From Paenibacillus lemnae (GTDB taxonomy: Bacteria > Bacillota > Bacilli > Paenibacillales > Paenibacillaceae), in the NCBI RefSeq assembly GCF_012933385.1, contig NZ_JABBPN010000002.1, forward strand, positions 186,001-250,000: 64,000 nucleotides of DNA, written 5' to 3'. This document shows positions 46,142-55,284 of the stretch, one piece after another (position 1 is the first letter of the stretch; each line of letters starts with the position of its first letter). A program made the translations under genes and the position numbers. A model generated the notes under the pieces. The model saw only the letters and a list, made by a program, of their open reading frames with translations. It ran no database searches and had not been told where the DNA came from.

Positions 46142-46924
46142 TTAAGCAAATTTGCCAATCTTGATGCGGTACCGCCCTTTTTTCGTCATGTCTCCGGTCT
46201 CGAGCACTTTAAATCGGCCCAGTCCTTGAATGGATACCATATCACCGTCTTTCAGCGGGGAAGAAGGGTCTTCCTCCACCTTCCAGTTCACCCGGCAGCG
46301 TCCGGCTTTAATCGGAACGACGATCTTGCTCCGGCTCATTCTGTGTACATCACTGCTGATACCGTCCAATCGAAGAGAGGCTGCCGTCAGTTCCATGATC
46401 TCGAGCTTGGTTTCTTTCACCTTGAGTTCTTCAATAGGCAGGATCTCAGTCATAACATGAACACGATGAACCTGGCTTAAATTCATATGCAAAAATGATG
46501 ATATGTCCTGGCTGACGATCGTGTGGCAGCGGTCTTCCAGCACATGAATATCGCCAATTTTGGAGCGTTTGATGCCAAGGCCTAATATGGAGCCCATATA
46601 ATCGCTGTGTTCCAAACTCAGCAGCTTCTGGTCACCTGACGTAATGGAAAGAACCCGCAGTCCGGTATCCTCACCAGTCAGGTCCCGATAATCCGGGGCG
46701 ATGAAGGCGCGAACCCTTTCCGCTTCAGGATGGCCGCCATCATAAACGGCGTGCACATCCGGATGACGGTTAACCAATGTCTCCAGGATAAACCGCTGTC
46801 TGGGATCCAGAAAATCCGTCAGCTTGTCCTCATGGTACTGTCCTGCATTCTCTACCCATTCCCAGGCCTTGTCCACAAAATCGCGTTCATCGCGGTGAAA
46901 ATGGCTGTAAATATCCGGGCGCAT
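46142..46924 (-). CDS. ylmH: YlmH-like S4-domain RNA-binding protein
   Basis: 260 residues. The C-terminal S4 domain (about 185-255, LRLDGISSDVHRMSRSKIV with VNWKVEEDPSSPLKDGDMVSIQG) binds RNA; the N-terminal part is the YlmH-specific region with DRQHFLTFLDP-like wording. Known to help rescue stalled ribosomes in B. subtilis (recent family knowledge). The ribosome site AGAGG is 12 bases from ATG, rather far. A gap of 23 bases follows ylmG. Confidence 0.93.
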   Translation of the reverse strand: MRPDIYSHFHRDERDFVDKAWEWVENAGQYHEDKLTDFLDPRQRFILETLVNRHPDVHAVYDGGHPEAERVRAFIAPDYRDLTGEDTGLRVLSITSGDQKLLSLEHSDYMGSILGLGIKRSKIGDIHVLEDRCHTIVSQDISSFLHMNLSQVHRVHVMTEILPIEELKVKETKLEIMELTAASLRLDGISSDVHRMSRSKIVVPIKAGRCRVNWKVEEDPSSPLKDGDMVSIQGLGRFKVLETGDMTKKGRYRIKIGKFA

Positions 46925-46947
46925 ACAATGTGAATTCCTCTCTCTGT

Positions 46948-47214
46948 TTAGAAGTATTCGATAATGGCGTAAACGCCTCGTTGTGCTAACTGCAGCACGA
47001 ACAGGGCAACGATCGGTGAAATATCAATCATGCCGCCGATTGGAGGAATAAATCTCCGGAACGGGGCGAGATACGGTTCGACCAATTTGCCCAGCAGTTC
47101 TCCGACAAAGCTTTCACGGACATTAGGCAGCCAGGACATCAGTACATAAACCAGTATCATATAGAAATAAATTCGAAATAAAACATCTACCACGTCATAA
47201 ATATTATTGGACAA
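46948..47214 (-). CDS. ylmG: YggT family membrane protein YlmG
   Basis: 88 residues, YggT domain: two hydrophobic segments with the conserved middle WLPNVRESFVGELLGKLVEPYLAPFRRFIPP. Part of the division cluster in most Firmicutes, probably acting near the septum. The start is TTG at 47214, with GAGGTG eight bases upstream. Lies between sepF (7-base gap) and ylmH. Confidence 0.94.
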   Translation of the reverse strand: MSNNIYDVVDVLFRIYFYMILVYVLMSWLPNVRESFVGELLGKLVEPYLAPFRRFIPPIGGMIDISPIVALFVLQLAQRGVYAIIEYF

Positions 47215-47221
47215 GCAATGT

Positions 47222-47659
47222 TCACCTCATTCTGTTATAGTCCTGATCCTCGGCAAGAATTTCAGAGATCGAACCCTGAATCTCCACCGTATCGGGTGTA
47301 CATAGAAAAATGTTGCCGCCCAGCTTGGAGATACTCCCTCCCAAAGCATAGACGGTACCGCTAAGAAAGTCTATGATCCGAAGTGCCTGATCATTCCGTA
47401 CGCGCTGGAGATTCACGACCACGGAGCGAAAGGACTTCAGCTGGTCCGCGATCTCTTGTGCCTCATCGTAAGAACGGGGCTCGCTCAATACAACTTTTAC
47501 ATTTTTTTGAGAATGTATACTCACTACGTTGCCGCCTTTAGGATTTTTACGGTTATCCGCCGGTGGAGCTTCATCCGGCTCTTCCAGCACTTCGCGCTCC
47601 ACAACCTCTTCTTCCTCCTGCAGCCCGAGGAAATTCATAAACCTGTTCATGACACCCAT
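47222..47659 (-). CDS. sepF: Cell division protein SepF
   Basis: 145 residues. The N-terminal amphipathic helix ([14 protein letters not shown]) anchors to membrane; an acidic linker is followed by the core SepF domain (about 55-140; [35 protein letters not shown]). It bundles FtsZ and bridges it to the membrane. GGAGG eight bases before ATG. Three-base gap from ylmE. Confidence 0.96.
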   Translation of the reverse strand: MGVMNRFMNFLGLQEEEEVVEREVLEEPDEAPPADNRKNPKGGNVVSIHSQKNVKVVLSEPRSYDEAQEIADQLKSFRSVVVNLQRVRNDQALRIIDFLSGTVYALGGSISKLGGNIFLCTPDTVEIQGSISEILAEDQDYNRMR

Positions 47660-47662
47660 GAC

Positions 47663-48364
47663 TCATTCCTCCTCTTTTCCGACTAAAATCGAGCCCAGAC
47701 GCACCCAGGTCGCTCCTTCTTCCACAGCGACTTCAAAATCGTTGGACATTCCCATAGACAACTCCGTCATCGGCTCCGGTGTCAGTGCTTGTCTGTTCAA
47801 CTCATCTCTTAGCTGTCTCAATCCACGGAATACCGGTCTTGTATCCTCGGCAGAAGATTCGAAAGGAGCCATGGTCATCAAACCAATGACGTCAATATGC
47901 TTATATGCTCTAATCTCTCTCAGAAAATCAGCAGTCTCTTCCGGCTGAAGCCCGTATTTGGAGGACTCTCCCGAAATGTTGACCTGAAGAAAGGCGGATA
48001 CTCTCATATTCAAAGCCTGTGCTTTCCTCTCCAGTTCTTTCGCCAGAGACAGCCTGTCCAGTGAATGAATATATGAAAACTTGCCGATCACGTCCTTCAC
48101 CTTGTTGCTCTGGAGATGGCCGATGAAATGCCAGACTCCACGTTCTCCCAGCGTGCGCCATTTCTCTTCGGCGGTCTGCCAGCGGTTCTCCCCGATATGG
48201 CGGATGCCTTCATTCAGTACGGACTCTGTCATTGCGCCAGAAACGTACTTCGTTACGGCGATCACATTTACCTCATTCCGGTTTCTGCCGCTTCGGCGGC
48301 AGGCCTCCGAAATCCGCTGTTCCACTAGATCCACGCGCTCTTTCAAACTCAAGGGAAAGCTCAC
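47663..48364 (-). CDS. ylmE: YggS family PLP homeostasis protein YlmE
   Basis: 233 residues, single-domain PLP-binding TIM barrel without decarboxylase activity. The PLP Lys lies in VIAVTKYV near residue 36, with FIGHLQSNKV and MGMSNDFEVAVEEGATWVRLGS at the C-terminus. The start is GTG, overlapping the ylmD stop by four bases. Works in amino-acid and vitamin B6 balance in the family. Confidence 0.95.
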   Translation of the reverse strand: MSFPLSLKERVDLVEQRISEACRRSGRNRNEVNVIAVTKYVSGAMTESVLNEGIRHIGENRWQTAEEKWRTLGERGVWHFIGHLQSNKVKDVIGKFSYIHSLDRLSLAKELERKAQALNMRVSAFLQVNISGESSKYGLQPEETADFLREIRAYKHIDVIGLMTMAPFESSAEDTRPVFRGLRQLRDELNRQALTPEPMTELSMGMSNDFEVAVEEGATWVRLGSILVGKEEE

Positions 48365-49209
48365 CTCTTTCTCAATCCGATCCAGCTGGCCATACGACCT
48401 GTAACACCGCCGTCCTTGCGGTAGGAAAAGAACAAATCGTTACGGCAGCTTGTACACCATGATGTACATTCGATATGATCCGCCAATATTCCTGCTTTTA
48501 TCATAATGTGTCTGTTTATTTCTTTCAAGTTCAGCATATACTTGCCGTTTCCTTTGTCATAAAAAAGCATGTCGGGGCTCATGTTATTACCCGGTGCAGG
48601 AAGATCCAAATCTTGGACAGGATTCATCACTTTATCATCCACTTCATAGCAGCACATTCCAATGGACGGCCCGATGGCACACCTTATTTCTCCAGGCCGG
48701 CTGCCGTACAATTCCGACATCCTGCCGATCATCTTCTCCGCAATGCTGGCGACCGTTCCTTTCCAGCCGGCATGCGCGAGCCCAACCGCCTCGTGCACAG
48801 GATCCCAGAAATACAAGGGCACACAATCTGCATAAAACGAAGTCAGCAGTACACCAGGTACGTTACTCAGCAAGCCGTCCGTATCCTGGAACGCAGTTTC
48901 ACGGCTGGTACTGCCCGCACCGCGCCATGCCTCATTAATGACACCAATATGGCTGCTGTGTACCTGTTCCCCACAGGTCCAGTCTTCAAGACAAAATCCA
49001 AGACTGTCTGCGAGCAGGCGGCGATTGCATATCACAGCTTCCGCTGAATCTCCGACGTGAAATGCCAGGTTCAGACTGTGATACGGAGATGTGCTTATCC
49101 CGCCATCGCGCCCTGTAAAGCCCGCTGTCAAGCCAGACTCCTGATCCTGCCACAATTTTATATTAAACCTCGCAAGTCCCTGCCCTGCCTGCTGCTCAAA
49201 TGGTTCCAT
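48361..49209 (-). CDS. ylmD: YfiH/LACC1 family protein YlmD (purine nucleoside phosphorylase-like)
   Basis: 282 residues. Family signatures include DCVPLYFWDP, GLAHAGWKGTVASI and CAIGPSIGMCCYEV. Members were first called multicopper polyphenol oxidases; later work shows purine nucleoside phosphorylase and adenosine deaminase activity. ATG 49209 is chosen because GAGGTG lies eight bases before it and 79 upstream residues look non-protein. Overlaps ylmE by four bases. Confidence 0.93.
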   Translation of the reverse strand: MEPFEQQAGQGLARFNIKLWQDQESGLTAGFTGRDGGISTSPYHSLNLAFHVGDSAEAVICNRRLLADSLGFCLEDWTCGEQVHSSHIGVINEAWRGAGSTSRETAFQDTDGLLSNVPGVLLTSFYADCVPLYFWDPVHEAVGLAHAGWKGTVASIAEKMIGRMSELYGSRPGEIRCAIGPSIGMCCYEVDDKVMNPVQDLDLPAPGNNMSPDMLFYDKGNGKYMLNLKEINRHIMIKAGILADHIECTSWCTSCRNDLFFSYRKDGGVTGRMASWIGLRKR

Positions 49210-49243
49210 TCTCCATTCACCTCGATACCAGTGTACCAGAAAA

Positions 49244-49552
49244 TCAGTACATTTTGCGTTCCCGACGCTCCGGACCTTCCAGATAAGCTGCTGGTTCCTG
49301 TTCCTCCATGGGTTTTCGGATCTCTTCCATCTTAACGAGCACCACATCCGACCCAATCTTGACGATATTTCGCCACGGAATAATAAGGTCACTGCCCCCG
49401 CCAAACAGCCCCATGAATTTGCCGTAGCTGGGTACAACGATCGCATCGATGCGCCCTTGCCTCAAATCCAGTTCGAGATCGCTGACCTGTCCAAGACGCT
49501 TGCCGTCCACAATGTTAATCACATCTTTGGTTTGAAAATCGGAAATTTTCAT
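49244..49552 (-). CDS. YlmC/YmxH PRC-barrel protein
   Basis: 102 residues, PRC-barrel domain across the N-terminal 75 residues (MKISDFQTKDVINI, GQVSDLELD, GRIDAIVVPSYG). A charged, Pro/Glu-rich tail ends at the C-terminus. The family is regulated during sporulation in B. subtilis. ATG 49552 is used because GGTGGGG lies six bases upstream. A terminator after sigG separates it from that gene, so it may have its own promoter. Confidence 0.85.
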   Translation of the reverse strand: MKISDFQTKDVINIVDGKRLGQVSDLELDLRQGRIDAIVVPSYGKFMGLFGGGSDLIIPWRNIVKIGSDVVLVKMEEIRKPMEEQEPAAYLEGPERRERKMY

Positions 49553-49657
49553 CAGTTTCCCCACCATCTAATTTAGGGTATTGTGAACCGTTGTTTAACT
49601 ATATGATGCTGAAGCGCAAATTAAGCTCTTCTTATTCGACGAAAGACAAGAAAATGT

Positions 49658-49682
49658 AAAAAAACGATCCCGTTCGGGATCG
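49658..49682 (-). terminator. Terminator of sigG
   Basis: CGATCCCG, loop AA, CGGGATCG, then seven T on the minus strand. Confidence 0.95.
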
Positions 49683-49718
49683 CCTGTGTTAAAGATGGCA
49701 TATTCAATTTTTAGGATG

Positions 49719-50501
49719 CTACGTTTTTACATGCTTCTGCATCTGCTTGATGGCCGACTTTTCCAGTCTGGACACCTGAGCCTGGGATATGCCGATTTCG
49801 TCGGCGACTTCCATCTGGGTTTTACCTTCATAAAACCGCATGGACAGAATCATCTTCTCCCTCTGGCCCAGCTTGTGCATTGCTTCACGCAGCGCAATTT
49901 CTTCAATCCAGGAAATATCCTTGTTCTTGTCATCACTGATCTGATCCATCACGAAGATAGGATCACCGCCATCATGGTAGATCGGCTCGAATAACGAGAC
50001 AGGGTCCTGAATGGCATCAAGTGCGAATACTACGTCTTCCTTCGGCACATTAAGCGCTTCGGAAATTTCAAAAATAGTCGGTTCACGGGAATTCACATTT
50101 GTGAGCTGATCGCGGACCTGAAGCGCTTTGTAGGCAATGTCACGCAGTGACCTCGATACCCGGATCGGATTATTGTCCCTCAAATAGCGCCTGATTTCTC
50201 CAATAATCATGGGTACGGCATAGGTGGAAAACTTCACATTTTGTGAAAGATCGAAATTGTCGATGGCTTTCATGAGGCCGATACATCCGACCTGGAACAA
50301 ATCATCCACAAATTCTCCACGATTGTTAAACCGCTGAATGACACTGAGGACCAGCCTCAGATTTCCATTCACCAATTTTTCTCTGGCCGACCGTTCATCG
50401 TTCTGCTGAAGATTATGGAATAACTCCCTCATCTCAGCATTGGTTAGAACAGGCAGCTTGGCTGTGTCTACACCGCAAATTTCAACTTTGTTTCGGGTCA
50501 T
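49719..50501 (-). CDS. sigG: RNA polymerase sigma factor SigG (forespore late)
   Basis: 260 residues, the same length as B. subtilis SigG. It begins MTRNKVEICGVDTAKLPVLT, typical of SigG; region 2 has NLRLVLSVIQRFNNRGE; region 4 ends with MEVADEIGISQAQVSRLEK. ATG 50501 has GGAGG nine bases upstream; the upstream extension to 50528 was dropped. A sigma-F/G-type promoter lies before it at 50537-50564, so expression is probably forespore-specific even though it follows sigE. Confidence 0.97.
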   Translation of the reverse strand: MTRNKVEICGVDTAKLPVLTNAEMRELFHNLQQNDERSAREKLVNGNLRLVLSVIQRFNNRGEFVDDLFQVGCIGLMKAIDNFDLSQNVKFSTYAVPMIIGEIRRYLRDNNPIRVSRSLRDIAYKALQVRDQLTNVNSREPTIFEISEALNVPKEDVVFALDAIQDPVSLFEPIYHDGGDPIFVMDQISDDKNKDISWIEEIALREAMHKLGQREKMILSMRFYEGKTQMEVADEIGISQAQVSRLEKSAIKQMQKHVKT

Positions 50502-50536
50502 GATGACTAACCTCCCAAGGAGAAACATTACTGTAC

Positions 50537-50564
50537 ATTATCTCCGAGGGGGCTTATTTTATTC
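50537..50564 (-). promoter_or_regulatory. Sigma-F/G-like promoter of sigG
   Basis: Minus strand GAATA (-35, near GyATA), 14 bases, GGAGATAAT (-10, near GGnrAnAnT). It lies just after the sigE stop and ahead of sigG, as in B. subtilis. Confidence 0.6.
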
Positions 50565-50578
50565 CTTGCCTTTTCCAG

Positions 50579-51301
50579 TTAAACCATCTTGTTGAATTCT
50601 TTGCGCAGCCGCTTGATAATTCGTTTCTCTAAACGCGATATGTAGGATTGAGAAATGCCAAGCAGGTCGGCGACATCCTTCTGCGTTTTTTCCTCTCCGT
50701 CCCGCAGGCCGAAGCGAAGCTCCATAATCAGCCGCTCCCGGTCACTGAGCTTATCCAAAGCCTTTTGCAGCAGCTTTCTGTCGACCTGCTCCTCAATATT
50801 CCGGTAAATGGTATCATTCTCGGTTCCAAGGACATCGGACAGCAGCAGTTCATTGCCATCCCAATCGATATTCAGCGGCTCGTCAAAAGAGACTTCGCTC
50901 CGTGTCTTGCTGTTGCGGCGCAGGTACATCAAAATTTCATTTTCAATACAGCGCGAGGCATACGTGGCCAGCTTGATTTTTTTCTCGGGATCGAATGTAT
51001 TGACGGCTTTGATCAATCCGATGGCTCCAATGGAGACCAGATCCTCAATATTGATGCCTGTGTTTTCGAATTTGCGTGCGATATAAACAACCAGACGCAG
51101 ATTGCGTTCAATCAGCATCGCGCGGGTCGCAGCATCACCGGAAGGCAGCTTGTTGAGAAGATACTCTTCTTCCTCCCGCGTTAACGGAGGCGGAAGCGCC
51201 TCACTGCCGCCAATGTAATAGACCTCCTGACTCTTCAGACCTAGCAGGAATAAAAAGCGATAATACTGCAATTGAAGCGCCAATCTCCATTTAACAGGCA
51301 T
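50579..51301 (-). CDS. sigE: Pro-sigma-E, RNA polymerase sigma factor (mother cell early)
   Basis: 240 residues, nearly the B. subtilis length (239). The N-terminal pro-sequence ([21 protein letters not shown]) is amphipathic and is expected to be cut by SpoIIGA near [13 protein letters not shown]. Regions 2 and 4 follow ([34 protein letters not shown]). AGGAGG lies close before ATG. It lies 129 bases after spoIIGA with a tandem hairpin repeat in between. Confidence 0.97.
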   Translation of the reverse strand: MPVKWRLALQLQYYRFLFLLGLKSQEVYYIGGSEALPPPLTREEEEYLLNKLPSGDAATRAMLIERNLRLVVYIARKFENTGINIEDLVSIGAIGLIKAVNTFDPEKKIKLATYASRCIENEILMYLRRNSKTRSEVSFDEPLNIDWDGNELLLSDVLGTENDTIYRNIEEQVDRKLLQKALDKLSDRERLIMELRFGLRDGEEKTQKDVADLLGISQSYISRLEKRIIKRLRKEFNKMV

Positions 51302-51313
51302 TTTTTGTCCTCC

Positions 51314-51420
51314 TAAGAGTTTTTCTCCGAAGGAGAAAAACTGACTTCGTAAGCATAAGCTAAGAGTTTTTCTCCGAAGGAGAAAAACTGACTTCGTAAG
51401 CGTAAGCTTTGAGTTTTTCT
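51314..51420. repeat. Tandem 47-bp palindromic repeat between spoIIGA and sigE
   Basis: Two copies of 47 bp (51314-51360 and 51361-51407) differ at one base; a partial third copy runs to 51420. Each unit has AGTTTTTCTCC / GGAGAAAAACT with a three-base centre, followed by CTTCGTAAGCRTAAGC. On the sigE transcript these would form two 11-bp stem-loops right before the sigE ribosome site. Confidence 0.95.
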
Positions 51421-51430
51421 CTTACCTCTG

Positions 51431-52366
51431 TTATCCAGCAGCGCTGACAGGGATTCCGTCCCCCTGGACAAGCTCAGGGTGAAGGATTGCTTGGTACGCA
51501 CCTTCTCCGGAAAGCGTCCCGCCATCTAACCCGATCAGCACCCTGACGGGTTCATACAGGTGTCCGTTCATTTCAATGATCACCCGGTCGGGCTTGAGTG
51601 CCAGCATAAAGGCAGCCCCCCGGTTCACACCGCGGTAAGGAATTAGACGCAGCCGATCCTGCCAGGCAAACGTCTCGCCATCCAGCTCCATAATCCACTT
51701 ATCCGGTTCCCCAAGCCTCGTTCTCCAGGAAGCCGGCAGAATGTCTTTCCAAAGTGACGCCTCCATCACCATGACCGGAATGCGGGTCAGCGGATCACTT
51801 AACTGGTTGCCGGTGTCGAGCAGGCCTGTGCATGTAATGGTTGTCTCACCCATCTCAACCGTAACCTGGCCCAGCAGCGTCTCCCGCTGTTCCACCTGAC
51901 GCCGGGTGGTCTGTACGGCACGAAAGATCATAATCACCGCAAATAAAGCAATACACATAAACCAGAAGCTGACTTTCAATTCAAAGGTGAGACCGCCCGA
52001 TGCTGTAAACCAGATTCCGTTAAACAGGTCTCCTGAACTTTGCATGAAATAGTGGAAACCGATGATGCCCCCAGCTGCAGCAAAATTGACCATGTAAAAA
52101 GCCCCCAAATTACGCAGGAAGCTCTGCAAACTTACAAATCCAAAGGCAATCCACAGCATAATCAAAGACAGACCAAATTTGACGAGAAAGGTAAACAAAA
52201 ATCCGAGTTCAGGCACAAACATCATCACCACATACATGGCCCCGGTGACAGCAGAGAGAAATAGTCTCCATTTTCGCGGGTTCAATCGGCGCATCCAGGC
52301 GGTTAATGCCAGTAGTACTCCATCAATAAGAAGATTCACTAAAAAAATTAGATCAATATAAACCAT
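51431..52366 (-). CDS. spoIIGA: Sporulation aspartic protease SpoIIGA
   Basis: 311 residues; membrane protease that activates pro-sigma-E in the mother cell. The N-terminal half has about five membrane segments; the C-terminal half is an aspartic-protease-like domain with CTGLLDTGNQLSDPLT (catalytic Asp in DTGN, about residue 180). ATG 52366 is used, since MVYIDLIFLVNLLID aligns with the SpoIIGA start; a GTG lies nine bases upstream. Ribosome site is GGGTG, weak. Preceded by a spoIIG-like promoter. Confidence 0.95.
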   Translation of the reverse strand: MVYIDLIFLVNLLIDGVLLALTAWMRRLNPRKWRLFLSAVTGAMYVVMMFVPELGFLFTFLVKFGLSLIMLWIAFGFVSLQSFLRNLGAFYMVNFAAAGGIIGFHYFMQSSGDLFNGIWFTASGGLTFELKVSFWFMCIALFAVIMIFRAVQTTRRQVEQRETLLGQVTVEMGETTITCTGLLDTGNQLSDPLTRIPVMVMEASLWKDILPASWRTRLGEPDKWIMELDGETFAWQDRLRLIPYRGVNRGAAFMLALKPDRVIIEMNGHLYEPVRVLIGLDGGTLSGEGAYQAILHPELVQGDGIPVSAAG

Positions 52367-52431
52367 GGTGGCCACACCCGCCTACCCGAAAGTTTTCCGT
52401 TCCTTTACCTGGGCTTGTGGGAGATATAAAT

Positions 52432-52500
52432 AGTATAAAGAAGACTACGGTTCAAAGTCTGTCTAAACATGGGACGGTCTACCGACTTTTTTTGTCGATG
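52432..52500 (-). promoter_or_regulatory. spoIIG-type promoter with Spo0A boxes
   Basis: Minus strand TAGACA at 52465-52460, then 22 bases, then TATACT at 52437-52432. A 22-bp spacing is a hallmark of the Spo0A-dependent, sigma-A spoIIG promoter. Plus strand TGTCTAA (52460-52466) and TGTCGAT (52492-52498) each differ by one base from the 0A box TGTCGAA. Confidence 0.75.
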
Positions 52501-52541
52501 TAAGGCAGTTTTTAGAGCCAAATCATAGAGAAAAAGAACAC

Positions 52542-52574
52542 AAAAAAGCCGGTCAGATAGATCTGACCGGCTTT
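52542..52574 (-). terminator. Terminator of ftsA-ftsZ
   Basis: AAAGCCGGTCAGAT / ATCTGACCGGCTTT stem with loop CT, then TTTTTTG on the minus strand. Confidence 0.95.
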
Positions 52575-52611
52575 AACCTATAAATCTAGATAAAGCAGAT
52601 GATAGCTTGTA

Positions 52612-53742
52612 TTAATCGTTATTACGGGAACGATTGCGAAGGAACGTAGGAATATCCAGTTGATCATTACTTACCTGATTTCCGAAAGGTTTCAGATTCA
52701 CATTGCCTTTGTCGGAAGACTGCTGCTGTGTCTGCTGCTGCTCTCCTTGAGACAAAGGCCGACGTACAGGCGGCTGCTGCTGCATAGGCTTGCTCTCAAA
52801 GCCGGTAGCAATAACGGTCACCTTAATCTCTTCCTTCATACTCTCCTCAATGATTGCACCGAAGATCATATTAACTTCCGGATCCGATGCAGAGGTTACA
52901 ATCTCAGCTGCTTCGTTGACTTCATACAGAGAAAGATTGGAACCCCCGGTGATATTCATGATTACGCCTTTGGCACCTTCAATCGAAGTTTCCAGGAGCG
53001 GGCTCATAATGGCTTTGCGAGCTGCTTCTGCAGCACGATTCTCACCGGTTGCCATACCAATACCCATCAGGGCAGATCCGCGTTCTGTCATGATCGTCTT
53101 TACATCCGCAAAGTCAAGGTTGATTAGACCTGGTACTTTGATCAAATCGGAAATGCCCTGCACTGCCTGGCGAAGTACGTTATCTGCCTCGCGGAATGCT
53201 TCCAGCATCGGCGTTTTCTTATCGACAATTTCCAGGAGACGATCGTTCGGAATCACGATCAGGGTGTCTACTTTCTCTTTAAGAGATTCAATACCAAGCT
53301 CTGCATGAGAGGAACGTTTCCGTCCTTCAAAGGTAAATGGACGAGTAACTACGCCCACTGTCAGTGCACCGCATTCTTTGGCAATTTCAGCAATGACCGG
53401 TGCAGCACCCGTTCCGGTTCCGCCGCCCATACCAGCCGTCACAAATACCATATCCGCTCCTTTGAGCGTGTTCATAATCAGATCGCGGGATTCCTCCGCC
53501 GCTTTCTTACCTACCTCCGGATTTGCACCGGCTCCAAGACCGCGGGTCAGCTTGTCCCCAATCTGCAGTTTATGTTCCGATAATGCTAAGTGGAGTGCTT
53601 GAGCATCCGTATTTACTGTAATAAACTCGACGCCCTGCACATCATTTTCAATCATGCGGTTCACAGCATTGCTGCCGCCGCCGCCAACCCCGATTACCTT
53701 AATCTGGGCCAGGCTCTCCATTTCAAAATCAAATTCCAACAT
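52612..53742 (-). CDS. ftsZ: Cell division GTPase FtsZ
   Basis: 376 residues, tubulin homologue forming the Z ring. GTP-binding: [10 protein letters not shown] at 18-27 and tubulin signature GGGTGTG at 106-112. T7 loop [11 protein letters not shown] near 207-217. A Gln/Pro-rich linker (about 322-360) and the C-terminal partner-binding peptide [12 protein letters not shown] (362-373). GGGGAG before ATG. It follows ftsA by 57 bases and ends at a strong terminator. Confidence 0.98.
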   Translation of the reverse strand: MLEFDFEMESLAQIKVIGVGGGGSNAVNRMIENDVQGVEFITVNTDAQALHLALSEHKLQIGDKLTRGLGAGANPEVGKKAAEESRDLIMNTLKGADMVFVTAGMGGGTGTGAAPVIAEIAKECGALTVGVVTRPFTFEGRKRSSHAELGIESLKEKVDTLIVIPNDRLLEIVDKKTPMLEAFREADNVLRQAVQGISDLIKVPGLINLDFADVKTIMTERGSALMGIGMATGENRAAEAARKAIMSPLLETSIEGAKGVIMNITGGSNLSLYEVNEAAEIVTSASDPEVNMIFGAIIEESMKEEIKVTVIATGFESKPMQQQPPVRRPLSQGEQQQTQQQSSDKGNVNLKPFGNQVSNDQLDIPTFLRNRSRNND

Positions 53743-53799
53743 CTATTCCATCTCCCCCTCAATGTGCGTGGATGGCACGTCCACTGCCAAATGAATCCG

Positions 53800-55086
53800 C
53801 TAAATAAATTCGCTGAACATATTTTTTAAACGTTCAATAAATCCCGGTTTCTGGCTGCTTTCTTCCTGAGCTGCTGCCGCAGGATTTTGCTTAGCGCGAT
53901 TCACCGGTTTTTTGCCGCTGCCGTTACTCGCGGACGTACTGCCTCCTGACGTGCGTACCCGCAAGCTGCGGATCGCAGTGTGAAGGATTCCCACCCCGCT
54001 GCAGTAACCAGGATCACGTACACCGATAAAATCCGGAGTAGATATGCGGACGGAAGCCGCCAATTCGTTCTGTGCCACCTGCAGCACTCCAGGCATAGAC
54101 ATAGTACCACCAGTAAGTATATAACCGCCGGGAAGCTCATTGTAACCTAATCTCTTAATTTCCTGACGAACCATCTGGAAAATTTCCTGTACCCGGGGTT
54201 CAACGATAGCTGCTAAATCTTCCTGGGTGAACTCCTTGTCCACATTGCTGCCGATACGGGTCACCTTAAACGTGACTTCAGGTGCCGCACTTTCCATCCA
54301 TGCACATCCGTATTTGAGCTTAACCTTTTCCGCTTGATCTGTCAGTGTTCGCAAACCATAAGCGATATCGTTGGTTATGAAATCACCACCGATTGGAAGC
54401 GTGGATGTCGAGACAATACTTCCGCTTTCGAACACAGACAGAGTCGTTGAACCTGCTCCAATATCTACCAGAACGGATCCCATCGTTTTCTCGTCCTTGG
54501 AAAGAGCCAGTTGACCCGCACCCAATGGGACTAATACGAGATCTTTCACCTTCAGGTCGGACTTTTCCACACAACGCAGCAAGTTATGTATGGCTGTCTT
54601 CGCACCGGTAATAATCGTAGCCTCCACCTCAAGGCGGACACCGATCATCCCCCGGGGATCCGAAATCCCTTCCAATCCGTCTACCACAAACTGTTTCGCT
54701 ACCACATCGATAATTTCTCGGTCCGGAGGCAGCGCTACGACTTCAGCTGCTTTCAGCACCCGGTCGATATCCTCTTCGCCAATTTCACGATCCTCGTTCG
54801 ATACAGCCACAACACCATGGCTCGATTGAAGTCCGATATGATTCCCGGAAATGCCGACGTACACTTCGGATATTTGAATACCGACCATACGTTCCGCGTG
54901 ATCAACGGCACTGCGAATGGATTGTACGGTCTGATCGATATCTACAATTGCACCTTTTCGAATACCTTCCGAGTCGGCAGATCCAACTCCAATAATATTA
55001 AAGGTTCCATTATTAATTTCCCCAATAATAGCACGAACTTTGGATGTACCGATGTCCAAACTAACAATGATGTCATTGTTGCTCAC
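53800..55086 (-). CDS. ftsA: Cell division protein FtsA
   Basis: 428 residues, actin-like ATPase that tethers FtsZ to membrane. SLDIGTSKVRAIIGE at 9-23, the SHS2 (1C) domain around 85-170, GAGSTTLSVF phosphate loop near 205, and YILTGGTMSMPG. The C-terminal amphipathic helix GFIERLKNMFSEF is the membrane anchor. The start is GTG, with GGAGG seven bases upstream. A sigma-H-like promoter lies in the 198-base gap upstream. Confidence 0.97.
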   Translation of the reverse strand: MSNNDIIVSLDIGTSKVRAIIGEINNGTFNIIGVGSADSEGIRKGAIVDIDQTVQSIRSAVDHAERMVGIQISEVYVGISGNHIGLQSSHGVVAVSNEDREIGEEDIDRVLKAAEVVALPPDREIIDVVAKQFVVDGLEGISDPRGMIGVRLEVEATIITGAKTAIHNLLRCVEKSDLKVKDLVLVPLGAGQLALSKDEKTMGSVLVDIGAGSTTLSVFESGSIVSTSTLPIGGDFITNDIAYGLRTLTDQAEKVKLKYGCAWMESAAPEVTFKVTRIGSNVDKEFTQEDLAAIVEPRVQEIFQMVRQEIKRLGYNELPGGYILTGGTMSMPGVLQVAQNELAASVRISTPDFIGVRDPGYCSGVGILHTAIRSLRVRTSGGSTSASNGSGKKPVNRAKQNPAAAAQEESSQKPGFIERLKNMFSEFI

Positions 55087-55154
55087 TCTGGCACCTCCTG
55101 TTTTTCAATAGTTTTCATATACAAAGTCCATTCCATAATAACACTTTTCTAACT

Positions 55155-55179
55155 ATTCCACACGCGCAGGGCTATCCCT
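55155..55179 (-). promoter_or_regulatory. Sigma-H-like promoter upstream of ftsA
   Basis: Minus strand AGGG at 55179-55176, 17 bases, GAAT at 55158-55155 (extended: AGAGGGATA ... GTGGAATAG). Spacing and sequence fit sigma-H (AGGAnnT-N-GAAT) with one mismatch. The B. subtilis ftsAZ P2 promoter is sigma-H dependent. Confidence 0.5.
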
Positions 55180-55284
55180 CTTTTTTCTACAATTTTTTTA
55201 GTGCCAACATCTTCTAATTGTGGGCTGAAAAGTCAGAGAAAAAAAAGGGAGAACGGCGTGCTTATACGATTGTACCACCCTTTC

